Positions 1-7,969 of a DNA stretch of 35,618 nt are shown in pieces (the stretch's first letter is position 1; each line of letters begins with the position of its first letter). The notes beneath the pieces were generated by a model. The model was not told where the DNA came from and ran no database searches. It was given only the letters and a program-made list of their open reading frames with translations. The stretch is from the IMG/VR virus record IMGVR_UViG_3300031825_000402, positions 1 through 35,618 of that record; one strand, written 5' to 3'. The stretch comes from a virus. The translations under genes and the position numbers were made by a program.

Positions 1-843
1 TCATGCGAATAGCGCCAACGTGGCAGGGCACGCGGGATCGAGGCGCAATTGCCCTGGGAGATAAGCATAAAGGGCGGTCGTCGGAATCCAGTCGGTTGTC
101 TCCGACTCCGCAGCGGCAGTGAACTCGACCTCCAAGTCATACACCGCTAACCACTCGCCGCCGACGTATTTTTGGTAGTGAAAGGTGAGCAGGTAGTCGG
201 CATCGACCGTCAATCCCGTTAGGTTGGCCCGTGGCTGGGTTATCAGATAGCTGAAATCCCCTGTCCCGAGATCTGGCGAAGAAGTGTCCATGCCGCAGTC
301 CACATCCTCGGTCCATGGCCGGGCGGGATCTTCGGCGAAGGCATCGAGCAAAGGCTCAAGTGCCGCCTCGGGAGTTTCTACAATCGGGCCTGGGGCATAG
401 CCTCCCGTGCCGCCGCCGTTGGCGGGTTCATGGACCGAGCTAAAGAAAACGACGGCTCCGGTGGGTGCCTGACTGCATGCGCCCGCATCTATATCGTTTT
501 CTTTTGCGGCATTGCCAAAAATCTCGGGCTCAAAGGGCGCAATAAACTCGGGGACGGTGCCCCGATCTACGCTGCCGCTAAAATGCCACTGCCCGGAGGA
601 ATAGGTCCAGTTGATGGACACATCGACAGTCCAAAAACTCCATGGAACGGTGCCGCTGAAATTATATCCTCCTTGCGGCAGGCAGCCGCTGTTGTCGTGA
701 TAGCCTCCATCTTCAGGGTCTGGCGGGCCGATTGTATCGGTGGCGTTTTTTTTTCGACATGTAATATCGGAGATGCAACTCGCGCACCCGCAGGGGTTGT
801 AGCTGGTGGTGCAGGGGCAGCCGCATTTCTTGATGACGAACAT
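1..843 (-). CDS. Cys-rich putative tail-tip protein (280 aa), family not recognised
   Basis: Last gene of the minus-strand late operon, beginning 2 nt after the tail hub stop; its TGA is the first three bases of the window, so the gene is complete. The first 29 residues hold seven cysteines (7, 9, 11, 18, 20, 23, 29) in CxCxC and CxCxxC spacing, which looks like a metal-binding or disulfide-rich knot. The rest is rich in Gly, Pro, Trp and aromatic residues with beta-type patterns (around residues 60-95 and 190-280), as in receptor-binding or tip proteins. Position after tape measure and hub suggests a tail-tip or host-contact role; this is inference from order only. GC content is lower here than in the neighbouring hub gene, with a T-run near 748-757, hinting at separate acquisition. 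Confidence 0.6.
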   Translation of the reverse strand: MFVIKKCGCPCTTSYNPCGCASCISDITCRKKNATDTIGPPDPEDGGYHDNSGCLPQGGYNFSGTVPWSFWTVDVSINWTYSSGQWHFSGSVDRGTVPEFIAPFEPEIFGNAAKENDIDAGACSQAPTGAVVFFSSVHEPANGGGTGGYAPGPIVETPEAALEPLLDAFAEDPARPWTEDVDCGMDTSSPDLGTGDFSYLITQPRANLTGLTVDADYLLTFHYQKYVGGEWLAVYDLEVEFTAAAESETTDWIPTTALYAYLPGQLRLDPACPATLALFA

Positions 844-845
844 GG

Positions 846-2246
846 TCAGCTGATCCGGGTGCCGACGGCGCGGAAGACAGCAGGCACATCATCGACGCAG
901 CCGACTATGTCCACCGTCGAGAACATGCCGGGGGGCTGCGGGGGGAGGGCTTTGTCGTCGCTGGGGGTGGGCGTGGGGGGATCGACCTCGCCTTCGGCGG
1001 GGGGGGCGACGGGGACGGTGGGGAATTCGTCGCTGGGATCCTCGACGTCGATGCCTTCGGTGCCGTTGTGCTGCTTGGCGGAAAAGTCGCTGGCGGGCTT
1101 GCGCTCGCGGAAGGGGGTCATGATGGCGACGAAGTCTTGCGGGCCGAGGTGCTCGGGGGGGCCGAACTCGGCGTCGGTGGTGCCGGCGAGGAGATCCTCG
1201 GTGACGGCTTGCACGGTGGCGTTCATCGTGGCCCAGGCGGTGGCGCCGTTGGCGAGGTTGAGCACGAGGCCGGGGCGGAGCGCGCCGGTGCAATCGCGCT
1301 GCTTGAGGCGGATGCTGCCCTGCCATTGGAGCGTGCCGCGGGCGGCGTAGAAGGCGGCGGCGAGGCCGGCGGGCACGGTCTCGGCCTGGGCGGTGCCTTG
1401 GTTGGCGAGCTCGATGGTGGCGGCGACCACGCCTTCGCCGGTGATGGCGCCGGCGGTGTCGCGGGTCTCGCGGGTCCAGGTCTTGCCGTCGGCATCCTCG
1501 GCGGTGGTGATGTAGGTGAAGAGCACGCCGCGGATGAGGAGATCATTGCGCGGGCCGATGTTGGAGAGGACTTCGACGAGGTTCTTGTCGGCGAGGTCGA
1601 GCGTGAGGGTGGAGAGGGCGGCGCGGCGCTGGAGGCGCATGAGGCAGCTGCCGGTGGAGTAGTCGCACCAGCCGACGCAGTCGGGGCTGAGGGCGATCAT
1701 GCGGCGGATGGCATCGGCGCAGGTGATGTCGCGGGCCTCCTGGAGATACGGGGTGACGAGGGTGGCGAGGGCGGCGCCGAGGCTGAGGCCGCTGCCGTGG
1801 CCGGCGGCATAGCTGACGATGTCGGTGATCTGGTAGTTGGTGGTGATCTTGCGGCCCCAGCTGTCCTGGCCGAGCACGACTTTGGTGGAGTAGGAGCCGA
1901 GGAAGGTGGTGAAATCCTCGCTCTTCTTTACATAGGGCTGCTGGTAGATGATGCGCTGCAGCTTCCACCAGGCGGATGACGCGACGTAGGTGCGGCGCTC
2001 CTCGCCGGCGCGGCCGGTGGCGGGGAGCGTGGTGATGGTGCCGACGAAGATGCAGGTGCCGTCGCGGTAGATGCGGATCGTGTCGCCGTAGGCGTAGATC
2101 GGGGCGGCGTAGAGATCGGGGGTGGCGACGGTGAGGGTGAGCGTCTCCACATCGAGGTTGTAGCGGTTGATGACGGCCGCGATGATGTTGGGCGTGAGGA
2201 GGGGGGTGGAGGCGCCGCCGTTGTGGGAGATGTAGAAGGTGCTCAT
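846..2246 (-). CDS. Tail hub / baseplate-like protein (466 aa)
   Basis: Follows the tape measure gene in the late operon, the usual place for the tail hub (distal tail/gp27-like) protein. The N-terminal half has the pattern of a hub domain: a short beta-rich start, a segment about an orientation or axis (residues ~25-75), then a mixed domain with TTNYQITDIV and an ADAIRRMIAL helix at ~160-185. The last ~80 residues are a Pro/Asp/Glu-rich linker (PPAEGEVDPPTPTPSDD) ending in a short hydrophobic tail, so a flexible C-terminal extension is likely. The start at 2246 is set by the upstream tandem repeat at 2247-2277, which separates it from the tape measure stop. Family assignment rests mainly on position and general composition. 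Confidence 0.6.
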   Translation of the reverse strand: MSTFYISHNGGASTPLLTPNIIAAVINRYNLDVETLTLTVATPDLYAAPIYAYGDTIRIYRDGTCIFVGTITTLPATGRAGEERRTYVASSAWWKLQRIIYQQPYVKKSEDFTTFLGSYSTKVVLGQDSWGRKITTNYQITDIVSYAAGHGSGLSLGAALATLVTPYLQEARDITCADAIRRMIALSPDCVGWCDYSTGSCLMRLQRRAALSTLTLDLADKNLVEVLSNIGPRNDLLIRGVLFTYITTAEDADGKTWTRETRDTAGAITGEGVVAATIELANQGTAQAETVPAGLAAAFYAARGTLQWQGSIRLKQRDCTGALRPGLVLNLANGATAWATMNATVQAVTEDLLAGTTDAEFGPPEHLGPQDFVAIMTPFRERKPASDFSAKQHNGTEGIDVEDPSDEFPTVPVAPPAEGEVDPPTPTPSDDKALPPQPPGMFSTVDIVGCVDDVPAVFRAVGTRIS

Positions 2247-2277
2247 GGACGGTCGACGGTGGACGGTCGACGGTGGA
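2247..2277. repeat. Tandem 14-nt repeat, GGTGGAC/GTCGACGGT family
   Basis: Two full copies plus 3 nt of the 14-mer GGACGGTCGACGGT fill the whole gap between the tape measure stop and the hub start. The unit contains the palindrome GTCGAC and related cores recur at 3756-3780 and 21664-21690. It lies exactly between two genes and leaves no other leader for the hub gene. Confidence 0.85.
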
Positions 2278-3744
2278 TCAACCGCCGCCGCCTTCGCGGG
2301 AGTTCTTCATCTGCTTTTTCAGCGTATCGGCGGCTTTGCGCTCGGCGGCGATGCTGTCGCCGATGCCTTTGTAGAGCACGGCGCGCTCGGTATTCAGCTT
2401 GGTCATCTCGGCGGCAATCTTGTTGGCTTCGCCGTTGTCGGAAGTCCCCTTGAGCTTCCCGGCCAGTTCGTCGTAACGGCTGCCGACCTCACCGGCGCGG
2501 GTGCGGGCGCCGGCGGCGTCGAACTTCGGCGCGGCATTCGCGGCCGCGGCCGGCGCTGATGGACGTGATGGACTGGAGGGCTTGGCGGATTCAACGGCGA
2601 GGGTCTGCGAGCGGATCGGTGCGATCTCCTTGACGAGCGAGGCGCGCTCGCGTTGTTCCTCCGCGGCTTTGGCCAGGGGATCGAGCTTGGCGGCGGCTGT
2701 CTGCTCGAAAGCTTTTGCCTCCTCCACGCCTTTACCTAGCGCTCGCGCACGGGCCTGCGCCTGCAGGGTCTCTGGCGAGGCGCCGGTCTTTTCCATAAGG
2801 TTGGCGGCGGTCTGTTTGGCTGCGTCGAACTTGGCCTGCCGCTCGCGGGTGTTGGCCGCAGCGCTATCGGCCTCGGCCTTCGCACCCTGGAAAGCCTTGT
2901 TTGCCGCTTCTTCCCGGAGCTTGGCATTGAGCACATCGCTCTCGTTGGCGGCGCCGGAAAAACTCGCCTCGACGGCTGATTTCTCTTCCGGGGTGCTGGC
3001 CTGAGCGAGCGCGAGCTCTTTTCTGGCGGCGGTGATCGCCTTGGCGCGGGCTTCGGCCTTGTCCATGGCGGTGATCAGCTCGGCATAATCGGTGGTGAGT
3101 GTGTCGATGCGGCGGCTCTGCGATTCGATGCCGGCATTGACTGAGGCGGTAACCTCGGCGACAGCGCTCTGATAGGTCTTGCTGGCTGCGATGGAGGCAT
3201 CCCACATCTTCTTCATGTCGGCCTCATTGTCGGCGGCGATCTTTCTGAGCGCGACCAAAGCGGCGCCGGCGGCGGCGACAGCGCCAAGAAAAACCGCGCC
3301 ACCGATCGAGATACTGAGCGACTTGAAAACCGTGATGGCACCACGGGCCGCTTGGGTGATGCCCATCAAACCGCCTTGGCTCAGGCCCTGCATCACCTGA
3401 TTGGCCCCGGTGCCGGCTTGCTGGAGGTGGCGGAGCTCGCCGCCGAGGGCCTTGGTGGAGGCGGCCGCAGTGTCGCCGGCCTTGGCGCCGGTGAGGTAGT
3501 GCAGGGCGAGCTTGGCTTGATCCTGCTGGGCTTCGTTGGCGGCGTCGCCGCTCTCGGTGGTGGCCTTGGCTGTCTTGGTGAGGGCGGTGGCGATGGAATC
3601 GGCCGAGGTCTCCAGGGGCTTGCCGGCGGCGGCGGCTTGCTGCATCGAGGCGGCCAGGCTCTTGATGTCAGCCTCCGTCGTGGTGATGCCGCGGGAGTCG
3701 GCGATCGTCTTGATCAGGATTTCGAGGCTGAGCTGGTTGGCCAT
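2278..3744 (-). CDS. Tail tape measure protein (488 aa)
   Basis: Determines tail length and helps DNA delivery. The sequence is Ala-rich and almost wholly helical, with a hydrophobic Gly/Ala stretch near residues 115-165 (LGAVAAAGAALVAL), the transmembrane-like segment typical of tape measures, followed by long coiled-coil regions (~170-350) and a Pro/Ser/Ala-rich break near 385-405. It sits after the tube and before the hub, as in siphoviruses. At 488 residues it is short; at roughly 0.15 nm per residue, the usual rule for these proteins, the tail would be about 70 nm. The gene starts 4 nt after the stop of the small lipoprotein. No frameshifting chaperone pair is seen before it. Confidence 0.8.
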   Translation of the reverse strand: MANQLSLEILIKTIADSRGITTTEADIKSLAASMQQAAAAGKPLETSADSIATALTKTAKATTESGDAANEAQQDQAKLALHYLTGAKAGDTAAASTKALGGELRHLQQAGTGANQVMQGLSQGGLMGITQAARGAITVFKSLSISIGGAVFLGAVAAAGAALVALRKIAADNEADMKKMWDASIAASKTYQSAVAEVTASVNAGIESQSRRIDTLTTDYAELITAMDKAEARAKAITAARKELALAQASTPEEKSAVEASFSGAANESDVLNAKLREEAANKAFQGAKAEADSAAANTRERQAKFDAAKQTAANLMEKTGASPETLQAQARARALGKGVEEAKAFEQTAAAKLDPLAKAAEEQRERASLVKEIAPIRSQTLAVESAKPSSPSRPSAPAAAANAAPKFDAAGARTRAGEVGSRYDELAGKLKGTSDNGEANKIAAEMTKLNTERAVLYKGIGDSIAAERKAADTLKKQMKNSREGGGG

Positions 3745-3747
3745 GGT

Positions 3748-3882
3748 TCAGTTGCCGGTGGACGGTGAACGGTGGACAGTGGCCGACTGCACATAGTCGA
3801 ACTGCGGAACAGTGGGACGCGTGGCGCACCCGGCGGCCGAGAGAACGAGAACGATTAGGAGAATGAGAACGAGTTTGTTCAC
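3748..3882 (-). CDS. Small lipoprotein (44 aa), GTG start, repeat-derived
   Basis: Encoded from a GTG that overlaps the previous stop by 4 nt (GTGA), a common coupling arrangement. Residues 1-19 form a signal peptide (MNKLVLILLIVLVLSAAGC) with a clear lipobox SAAGC, so the mature protein would start at Cys19 and be lipid-anchored. The hydrophobic core is encoded by an NGAGAAC-type purine repeat (3840-3873), and the last dozen residues (SATVHRSPSTGN) fall in a GGTGGAC-type repeat, so nearly the whole protein is made of short repeats. Its place before the tape measure suggests no obvious virion role; a lysis, Rz1-like or superinfection function is possible. It could also be a chance ORF, but the lipobox and overlap argue for translation. 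Confidence 0.5.
   Translation of the reverse strand: MNKLVLILLIVLVLSAAGCATRPTVPQFDYVQSATVHRSPSTGN
3756..3780. repeat. GGTGGAC-type repeat copy
   Basis: The stretch reads GGTGGACGGTGAACGGTGGA and belongs to the same family as the tandem repeat at 2247-2277 and the copy at 21664-21690. It encodes the C-terminal end of the 44-aa lipoprotein. Confidence 0.7.
3840..3873. repeat. GAGAACGAGAACGA-type purine repeat
   Basis: An imperfect array of GAGAACGA / GAGAATGA units on the plus strand. A second copy of this family is at 10691-10726. On the minus strand it encodes the Leu/Ile/Val core of the lipoprotein signal peptide. Confidence 0.75.
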
Positions 3883-4271
3883 CAGAGGAGGAAGGTGGCG
3901 CTGTTGCGCTCGATCTCGGTGAGGTCGAGGGCGCGGCATTGCTGGGGCTCGTAGGGCTCGATGCCGCGCTCGGTGCGGACGACGTTGATCATGTGGCAGC
4001 GGGCGGCGTCGCCGGCGACGTTGTAGATGAGCACGCCGACCGCGACATCCGTGGCCGTGGCGCGGCCGACCACCCAGGCGGCGTAGTGCATGACCGCGGC
4101 AATGACCTTGAAGAAGAGGCTGAACTTGTCGCAGTCGAAGAAAGCCTTCCAGGTGGCGATTCCGAGGCCGGCAAGCGTGGCGCGGGCGAAGCTGCCCCAC
4201 TTGGTCAGGGAGTCGTGCGTGGGGATGTTGTAGCCGGCGCCGAGGCAGAGCACGTAGGCGCGGCAAAACAT
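3879..4271 (-). CDS. Possible papain/transglutaminase-like protein (130 aa)
   Basis: The frame is open back to 4418, but the upstream part is repeat sequence (two-hairpin element), so I place the start at the ATG at 4271, 33 nt after that element. An AGGA lies about 10 nt before this ATG inside a 6-bp hairpin (GCCAGG/CCTGGC). Visible motifs are DCDKFSLFF (Cys about residue 47), a hydrophobic helix, RCHMINVV with a His, and IEPYEPQ, an order of Cys, His and acidic residue seen in papain- or transglutaminase-like folds (DC...H..N...EP). This resemblance is by eye. It lies between a coiled-coil exported protein and the lipoprotein in the tail module. A longer product starting at 4418 would carry a repeat-encoded N-terminus. 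Confidence 0.5.
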   Translation of the reverse strand: MFCRAYVLCLGAGYNIPTHDSLTKWGSFARATLAGLGIATWKAFFDCDKFSLFFKVIAAVMHYAAWVVGRATATDVAVGVLIYNVAGDAARCHMINVVRTERGIEPYEPQQCRALDLTEIERNSATFLLW

Positions 4272-4304
4272 CGCCAGGGATTCCTGGCGGAGTTGGGCGG
4301 CGGT

Positions 4305-4400
4305 CACCGTTGCCGGCTGCTGCCGGCCCGGTGTTTGTCCGCAGTTCTCGACGCGCTCGTGTCCTTCGGCACGAGCCGATCGCGTCGAAACAGCGGCAAA
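4305..4400 (-). repeat. Two-hairpin element, copy 1 (long upper stem)
   Basis: Read on the minus strand. Hairpin I: lower stem TTTG/CAAA and CCGC/GCGG with a bulged A, extended by TCGACGCG/CGCGTCGA and GCTCGTG/CACGAGC. Hairpin II: CACCG, one G, GCCGGC, loop AGCA, GCCGGC, AA, CGGTG. Its last 45 nt (4305-4349) match copy 6 (28835-28879) exactly on the opposite strand. It ends 33 nt before the ATG at 4271, in the sense orientation. Confidence 0.85.
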
Positions 4401-4425
4401 TGTGAGGGGGGAGGGCATCGGAGGC

Positions 4426-4453
4426 GGGCGTCGTCAAGCGACGCCCCTACGGG
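4426..4453 (-). repeat. GGGCGTCG hairpin repeat supplying a stop codon
   Basis: GGGCGTCG (4426-4433), loop TCAAG, then CGACGCCC (4439-4446): a perfect 8-bp stem, directly next to the TAG stop (4447-4449) of the 163-aa gene. It resembles the dispersed 'GTAGGGGCGTCGC' repeat type. It could act as a terminator or 3' stabiliser, but no T-run follows the stem on the minus strand. Confidence 0.65.
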
Positions 4454-4938
4454 ATGAGCTTGGCGAGTTCGGCGTCGAGGGCGGCGCGCTGGGACTGGAG
4501 GGCTTCGCGTTTGCGCTGGGCCTCGCTCTTGCGGGCGGCGCGGAGCGCGGCTTTGTGCTCGGCGGGGAGCGCGGTGGCTTCGACGATGTCGAGCAGGGGC
4601 ACGAGGGCGGCGAGGCGGGCCTCGGCGGCGGTCTTCGCTTCGCTCAGGGCCGTGATCTCGGATTTGAGATTCGAGATTTCAGAGTCCTTGGCTTGGGTGG
4701 CGGCTTGGAGCGTGGCCTGTAGGCGCTGGATCTCGGCCTGGGCAGCGAGCTCGCGGGCTTCGAGGGCGTCGAGGATGGCGTTGCGCTTGGCGGGGTGCTG
4801 CACGATCGCGGTGGCGAGGTCGCCGGCGGATTGGCCGTCGAGCTTGATCTGCGTCAGGGAGTCGATCTGGACCTGACCAAGGCAGTTAAACGCGGAGAAC
4901 GCGAAGAGCGCGGAGAGAATGAGGAGGCGGGTTTTCAT
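4447..4938 (-). CDS. Exported coiled-coil protein (163 aa)
   Basis: Begins with a signal peptide (MKTRLLILSALFAFSAFNCL, cleavage perhaps near residue 21), followed by an Ala/Glu/Arg-rich coiled coil over residues ~45-160 with regular heptads. Two parts are written in dispersed repeats: the signal-peptide core (4889-4921, the AACGCGGAGAACGCG family) and an in-frame KDSEISNLKSEI segment (4656-4684, the GATTTGAGATT family). The stop codon touches another repeat at 4426-4446. It lies between the fibre and the 130-aa gene in the tail module. An exported coiled coil is unexpected for a virion protein; a spanin-like or fibre-accessory role is possible but unproven. Confidence 0.6.
   Translation of the reverse strand: MKTRLLILSALFAFSAFNCLGQVQIDSLTQIKLDGQSAGDLATAIVQHPAKRNAILDALEARELAAQAEIQRLQATLQAATQAKDSEISNLKSEITALSEAKTAAEARLAALVPLLDIVEATALPAEHKAALRAARKSEAQRKREALQSQRAALDAELAKLIP
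4656..4684. repeat. GATTTGAGATT-type repeat inside a gene
   Basis: The stretch GGATTTGAGATTCGAGATTT lies in frame inside the 163-aa coiled-coil gene. Related copies are at 15542-15571 and 30846-30868. The heptad-like translation (SEISNLKSEI) fits the coiled coil without breaking it. Confidence 0.65.
4889..4921. repeat. AACGCGGAGAACGCG-type repeat, copy 1
   Basis: Same family as 7970-8000, 9209-9236 and 10633-10662: units of GCGGAGAACGCGGAGAGCGC. On the minus strand this copy encodes the hydrophobic core of the signal peptide of the 163-aa protein. Confidence 0.75.
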
Positions 4939-4972
4939 GGGAGGATGGAGTTGAAAAATGCGTTGAGCGCTG

Positions 4973-4992
4973 CCCTTCGACAGGCTCAGGGT
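4973..4992. repeat. CCCTTCGACAGGCTCAGGG repeat, copy 1
   Basis: A 19-nt core identical to the one at 26480-26498 in the transposase gene. CCCT and AGGG at its two ends can pair. On the minus strand the TGA stop of the fibre gene (4986-4988) lies inside this repeat, which also encodes the last residues. Confidence 0.8.
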
Positions 4993-7169
4993 GCTGGTAG
5001 ATACTCTACCAGCAGACTTCTTTGAATGATGTCGTCGGTGGAGACGGCTTCGCCGGTGAGCTTGAAGGTGACGGAGCCGCTGAGCGTCTCGGCCGCGGTG
5101 GTGAAGTTGGCGGTGCTGGCGAGCGTCGAGTTGGAGCTGTTGACGCGGGCCTCGATGTTCTGGGTGGCCGCGCCGGTGCGCGTGACGATGACCTCGATCC
5201 AGATCGTGCCGCCATTGAGCAGGAGAGCCGTCGTGTCGTAGCAGGTGGTGGCGCCGTAGAGTGCGATCACCTCCTTGCTGTTGACGTTGCCGGCGAGGGA
5301 GACGAGGGCGGTGATGCGCAGGCGGTCACCGGTGGTCGCGAGGGTGTTGGCGGCGATGGCCTGGGTGATGAGGTCGTCGACGCCGGTGGTGATGTTGCCG
5401 GCGGCGGTGGTGGATTGGTAGAGGGGGCCGGCGAGGTTGGCGTAGGCGGTGCTGCTGCCGCCGGTGGTCTTCACCACGTTGGCGCTGACCTGGCCGTCGA
5501 CGCCGAGGCCGGCGCCAGCCGCTGACAAGATAAAAGCGCCGGTGGCCTTGCTGGTTGAGGCATCAGGGGCCACTGAGCTTATGTTACCTGCAGCGCCGAT
5601 GCTGAGCGAGCCAGACGGTGCGGTATTGCTGATCGAAAATGGGGTGCGCAGGACGGTATTTGCTGGATCATTGAGCGCTTGAATTACGAAGATCCCGCCC
5701 GACGAATTGCTATTCCCAAACCTCATATATTGTGAGTTCGTTGGATTTGATCGGGTGACGACATTGAAGTAGCTCTCTTGCTTGCCGTTCGCGGTGAAAT
5801 AGGCGCCGCCGTTGGCGCCGGTATGGTCTCCATAAACACTGAGAAAGATTCTGCCGTTGCTATCTACGCTGGACAGCAGGTAGCTCCCCTGTGCACTAGA
5901 AGACGCCTGAAATAAGTTGCCAACTGAGGCTGTCGAAAGAATCAAGGTGGCAAAGGTAGGTGTGCCCGTAGTGCGCAGATCCTGCACCGTATCGAGCGTG
6001 GTGGTGGTGATCGCGATGCTGTTGCCGGGGGCCAGCCAGGTGGCCGCGCCGGCGGAATCATCCCAAAACAAAATGCGGTCGGCGGCGGGATCGGTGAGGC
6101 TGGCGCCGGTGCCCCCATCGGCGAGCGAGACATCGGTGCCGCCCGGCGCATAGTAATCAGTGCCGGCGCTGGCGATGCTGGGGACGCCGGTCGACGTCGT
6201 GTTCTTGAGCAGACCGGTGGCAAGACCGGCGAGGTTGGTGCCGTTGATGGCGACGACCGTGGTGGCGTTGCCGGTGCTGGTGACGTCGCCGGTGAGGTTG
6301 GCGTTGGTGGTCACGGTGCCGGCGGTAAGGCTGGCGGCCGTGCCGCTGATGTTGGTGCCGACGAGGGCGGAGGGCGTGCCGGCATCGCCGTTGAAAAGCA
6401 CGGGCGCGCCGGCGCTGCCGGTGTTGACGGCGAGGGCGGTTGCAATGCCAGTGCCGAGGCCGGAGATGCCTGATGCAACGGGCAGGCCGGTGGCGTTGGT
6501 GAGGGTGCCACTGCTCGGCGTGCCGAGGGCGCCGCCGCTGTAGAGGAGTGTGGAGCTGGCGTCGGGGAGCGTGAAGATCTTGGTGCTCGTGGTCGGGCCG
6601 GTGAACTGCACGAAGTCGCTGCCGGCGGCGAGCGCGGCGAGCGCGGCGTCGTAGGCTTGGATGTTGGTCCCGATGGCGAGGCCGAGGTTGGTGCGGGCGG
6701 CGGCGTAGTCGGCGGAGCCGAGCAGGCTCTGGATGTTGGCGCTGGGGGTGATGCCGGCATAGGTGGTGAGGTCGGCGTCGTAGGCCTGCACGTCGGTGCC
6801 GATCTCCAGGTTAACGTAGGCTTTGAGCGCGGCTTCGTCGGCCAGGGCGAGAAGGGCGCGGCCGAAGCTGGTAGTGGTGAGGGCCGCGATGCTGGTAAGG
6901 TCGCTGTCGAGGGGCTGGTAGCCGGCGGCGAGTGCGGCCGTGGTGGCGAGGGTGTAGGTGGTGCCGCCGGAGCGGTATTTGAGGGTGTCGGCGGTGGTGG
7001 ACGACAGCCAGAGGTCGCCGGCGGCGGGGCTGGCGGGATCGCTGATCGCGGCGAGGTTGAGGCGATCGGTGATCTGCTGCTGGGAGGTGGAGACGGGGAT
7101 AACCGCAAGGCAGGTGCCCACGAAACACACGAATGACACGAAAAGAAAAAGATGCTTTTGGATTTTCAC
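4986..7169 (-). CDS. Long tail fibre protein with signal-peptide-like N-terminus (727 aa)
   Basis: A Gly/Thr/Ser/Ala-rich fibre. Residues ~35-180 carry a repeated module (IGTDVQAYDADL and IGTNIQAYDAAL), residues ~215-345 are NTGSAG / TNISGTAASLTAG-type repeats common in trimeric phage fibres, and the C-terminal ~200 residues look globular. The stop at 4986 is within a dispersed repeat. The first 22 residues (MKIQKHLFLFVSFVCFVG plus TCLA) form a convincing signal peptide, written in an ACGAAACACACGAATGACACG-type repeat at 7117-7143. A secreted fibre is hard to fit with cytoplasmic tail assembly. The real start may be further in, or the protein may be a surface adhesin. It lies between a tail protein and the tape measure, an unusual place for a fibre. 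Confidence 0.7.
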   Translation of the reverse strand: MKIQKHLFLFVSFVCFVGTCLAVIPVSTSQQQITDRLNLAAISDPASPAAGDLWLSSTTADTLKYRSGGTTYTLATTAALAAGYQPLDSDLTSIAALTTTSFGRALLALADEAALKAYVNLEIGTDVQAYDADLTTYAGITPSANIQSLLGSADYAAARTNLGLAIGTNIQAYDAALAALAAGSDFVQFTGPTTSTKIFTLPDASSTLLYSGGALGTPSSGTLTNATGLPVASGISGLGTGIATALAVNTGSAGAPVLFNGDAGTPSALVGTNISGTAASLTAGTVTTNANLTGDVTSTGNATTVVAINGTNLAGLATGLLKNTTSTGVPSIASAGTDYYAPGGTDVSLADGGTGASLTDPAADRILFWDDSAGAATWLAPGNSIAITTTTLDTVQDLRTTGTPTFATLILSTASVGNLFQASSSAQGSYLLSSVDSNGRIFLSVYGDHTGANGGAYFTANGKQESYFNVVTRSNPTNSQYMRFGNSNSSGGIFVIQALNDPANTVLRTPFSISNTAPSGSLSIGAAGNISSVAPDASTSKATGAFILSAAGAGLGVDGQVSANVVKTTGGSSTAYANLAGPLYQSTTAAGNITTGVDDLITQAIAANTLATTGDRLRITALVSLAGNVNSKEVIALYGATTCYDTTALLLNGGTIWIEVIVTRTGAATQNIEARVNSSNSTLASTANFTTAAETLSGSVTFKLTGEAVSTDDIIQRSLLVEYLPAP
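7117..7143. repeat. ACGAAACACACGAATGACACG-type repeat
   Basis: The plus-strand text CACGAAACACACGAATGACA is a typical dispersed intergenic repeat of the NCACGAA type. On the minus strand it encodes the core of the fibre's signal-peptide-like N-terminus. Confidence 0.65.
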
Positions 7170-7183
7170 AGGAGGGAACGGAG

Positions 7184-7855
7184 TTAGAGGGAGGCGAGCA
7201 CCAGAAGGCTGTAGCCGGTGGCCGGGATCTTCTGCGTGAACTCGAAGGTGACACCTTCAGCCGTGCGCGTGGAGTTGATGGGCTTGGCGTCAATGGCTAC
7301 ACCGGCGTCGGTTGAGGCAGGGCCGGTGATCTCGCCCCGAACAAACTTCGGGGTGGTGGCAAACGGTGTGGTGAAGACGACGGCCTTGGCTTCATCGTTG
7401 ATGGCGAGCGCGTATTCGTAGGTTTTCAAGGTATCGGTTTCCTCAAGGCTGCCGGGGACATCGTCGGACTCAAAGCGTCCGCCGGTGAAGGTGTATTCAA
7501 CGATGATGCTGACACCGATCTGCTGGACGATGCGGGCCGAGCACACGGCGTCGGCCATGGTATAGGCGACGCCGGCGGTGTCGTCGGCCCAGGTGAGATC
7601 ATCCTGCACGGGCAGCGTGTCCTCATGCGAGAGAGCGAAGGCCTTGGCCGCGGCGATGGTGCTGAAGAAGCGCTGCACCGTGACGGAATACTCCCGCGGG
7701 CCGCGGCCCTTGCCGTAGACCGTGGAGTAATCGGCTCGGAATGGTAACCAGGCATCAATAAACGTCTCGCCCTGGTAGCGGGCGCCGACGGGCACGCGGC
7801 CGACGGCCAACGAATCGCTGGCGAGGATCGAGCTGCCGTATTGGAGGTATTGCAT
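7184..7855 (-). CDS. Putative tail protein downstream of the tube (223 aa)
   Basis: Not firmly recognised. The N-terminal ~125 residues contain a tail-like pattern: REYSVTVQRFFSTIAAAKAFALSHEDTLP, then a beta-strand pair ending in VEYTFTGGRF, as in distal-tail or tail-assembly proteins. A second, beta-rich domain (~145-223) with TTPKFVRGEI and TGYSLLVLASL may be a small carbohydrate-binding or packing domain. It starts at the ATG at 7855, 21 nt after the end of a two-hairpin element, and no Shine-Dalgarno sequence is seen in those 21 nt. The stop lies 14 nt before the fibre start, so the two are likely cotranscribed and perhaps work together at the tail tip. Confidence 0.55.
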   Translation of the reverse strand: MQYLQYGSSILASDSLAVGRVPVGARYQGETFIDAWLPFRADYSTVYGKGRGPREYSVTVQRFFSTIAAAKAFALSHEDTLPVQDDLTWADDTAGVAYTMADAVCSARIVQQIGVSIIVEYTFTGGRFESDDVPGSLEETDTLKTYEYALAINDEAKAVVFTTPFATTPKFVRGEITGPASTDAGVAIDAKPINSTRTAEGVTFEFTQKIPATGYSLLVLASL

Positions 7856-7876
7856 GGCAGGTCAGCCGGCGAGCCG

Positions 7877-7931
7877 CACCGTTCCCCACTGCTGTGGGGC
7901 CGGTGTAAGTCCGGGCCGGTCGCCCGGCTTA
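7877..7931 (-). repeat. Two-hairpin element, copy 2
   Basis: Minus-strand sense. Hairpin I: TAAG/CTTA, bulged A, CCGGGC/GCCCGG. Hairpin II: CACCG, G, CCCCAC, AGCA, GTGGGG, AA, CGGTG. The upper stem of hairpin II differs at most positions from the other copies but remains perfectly paired. It ends 21 nt before the ATG at 7855. Confidence 0.8.
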
Positions 7932-7969
7932 TATTGGAGGTATTGTGACACAAGTTGTGATCAGTTTTT

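Noticed and set aside
430-1350. Long plus-strand ORF opposite the tail genes
   Set aside because: It mirrors the GC pattern of the minus-strand genes and has no family features; treated as a shadow.
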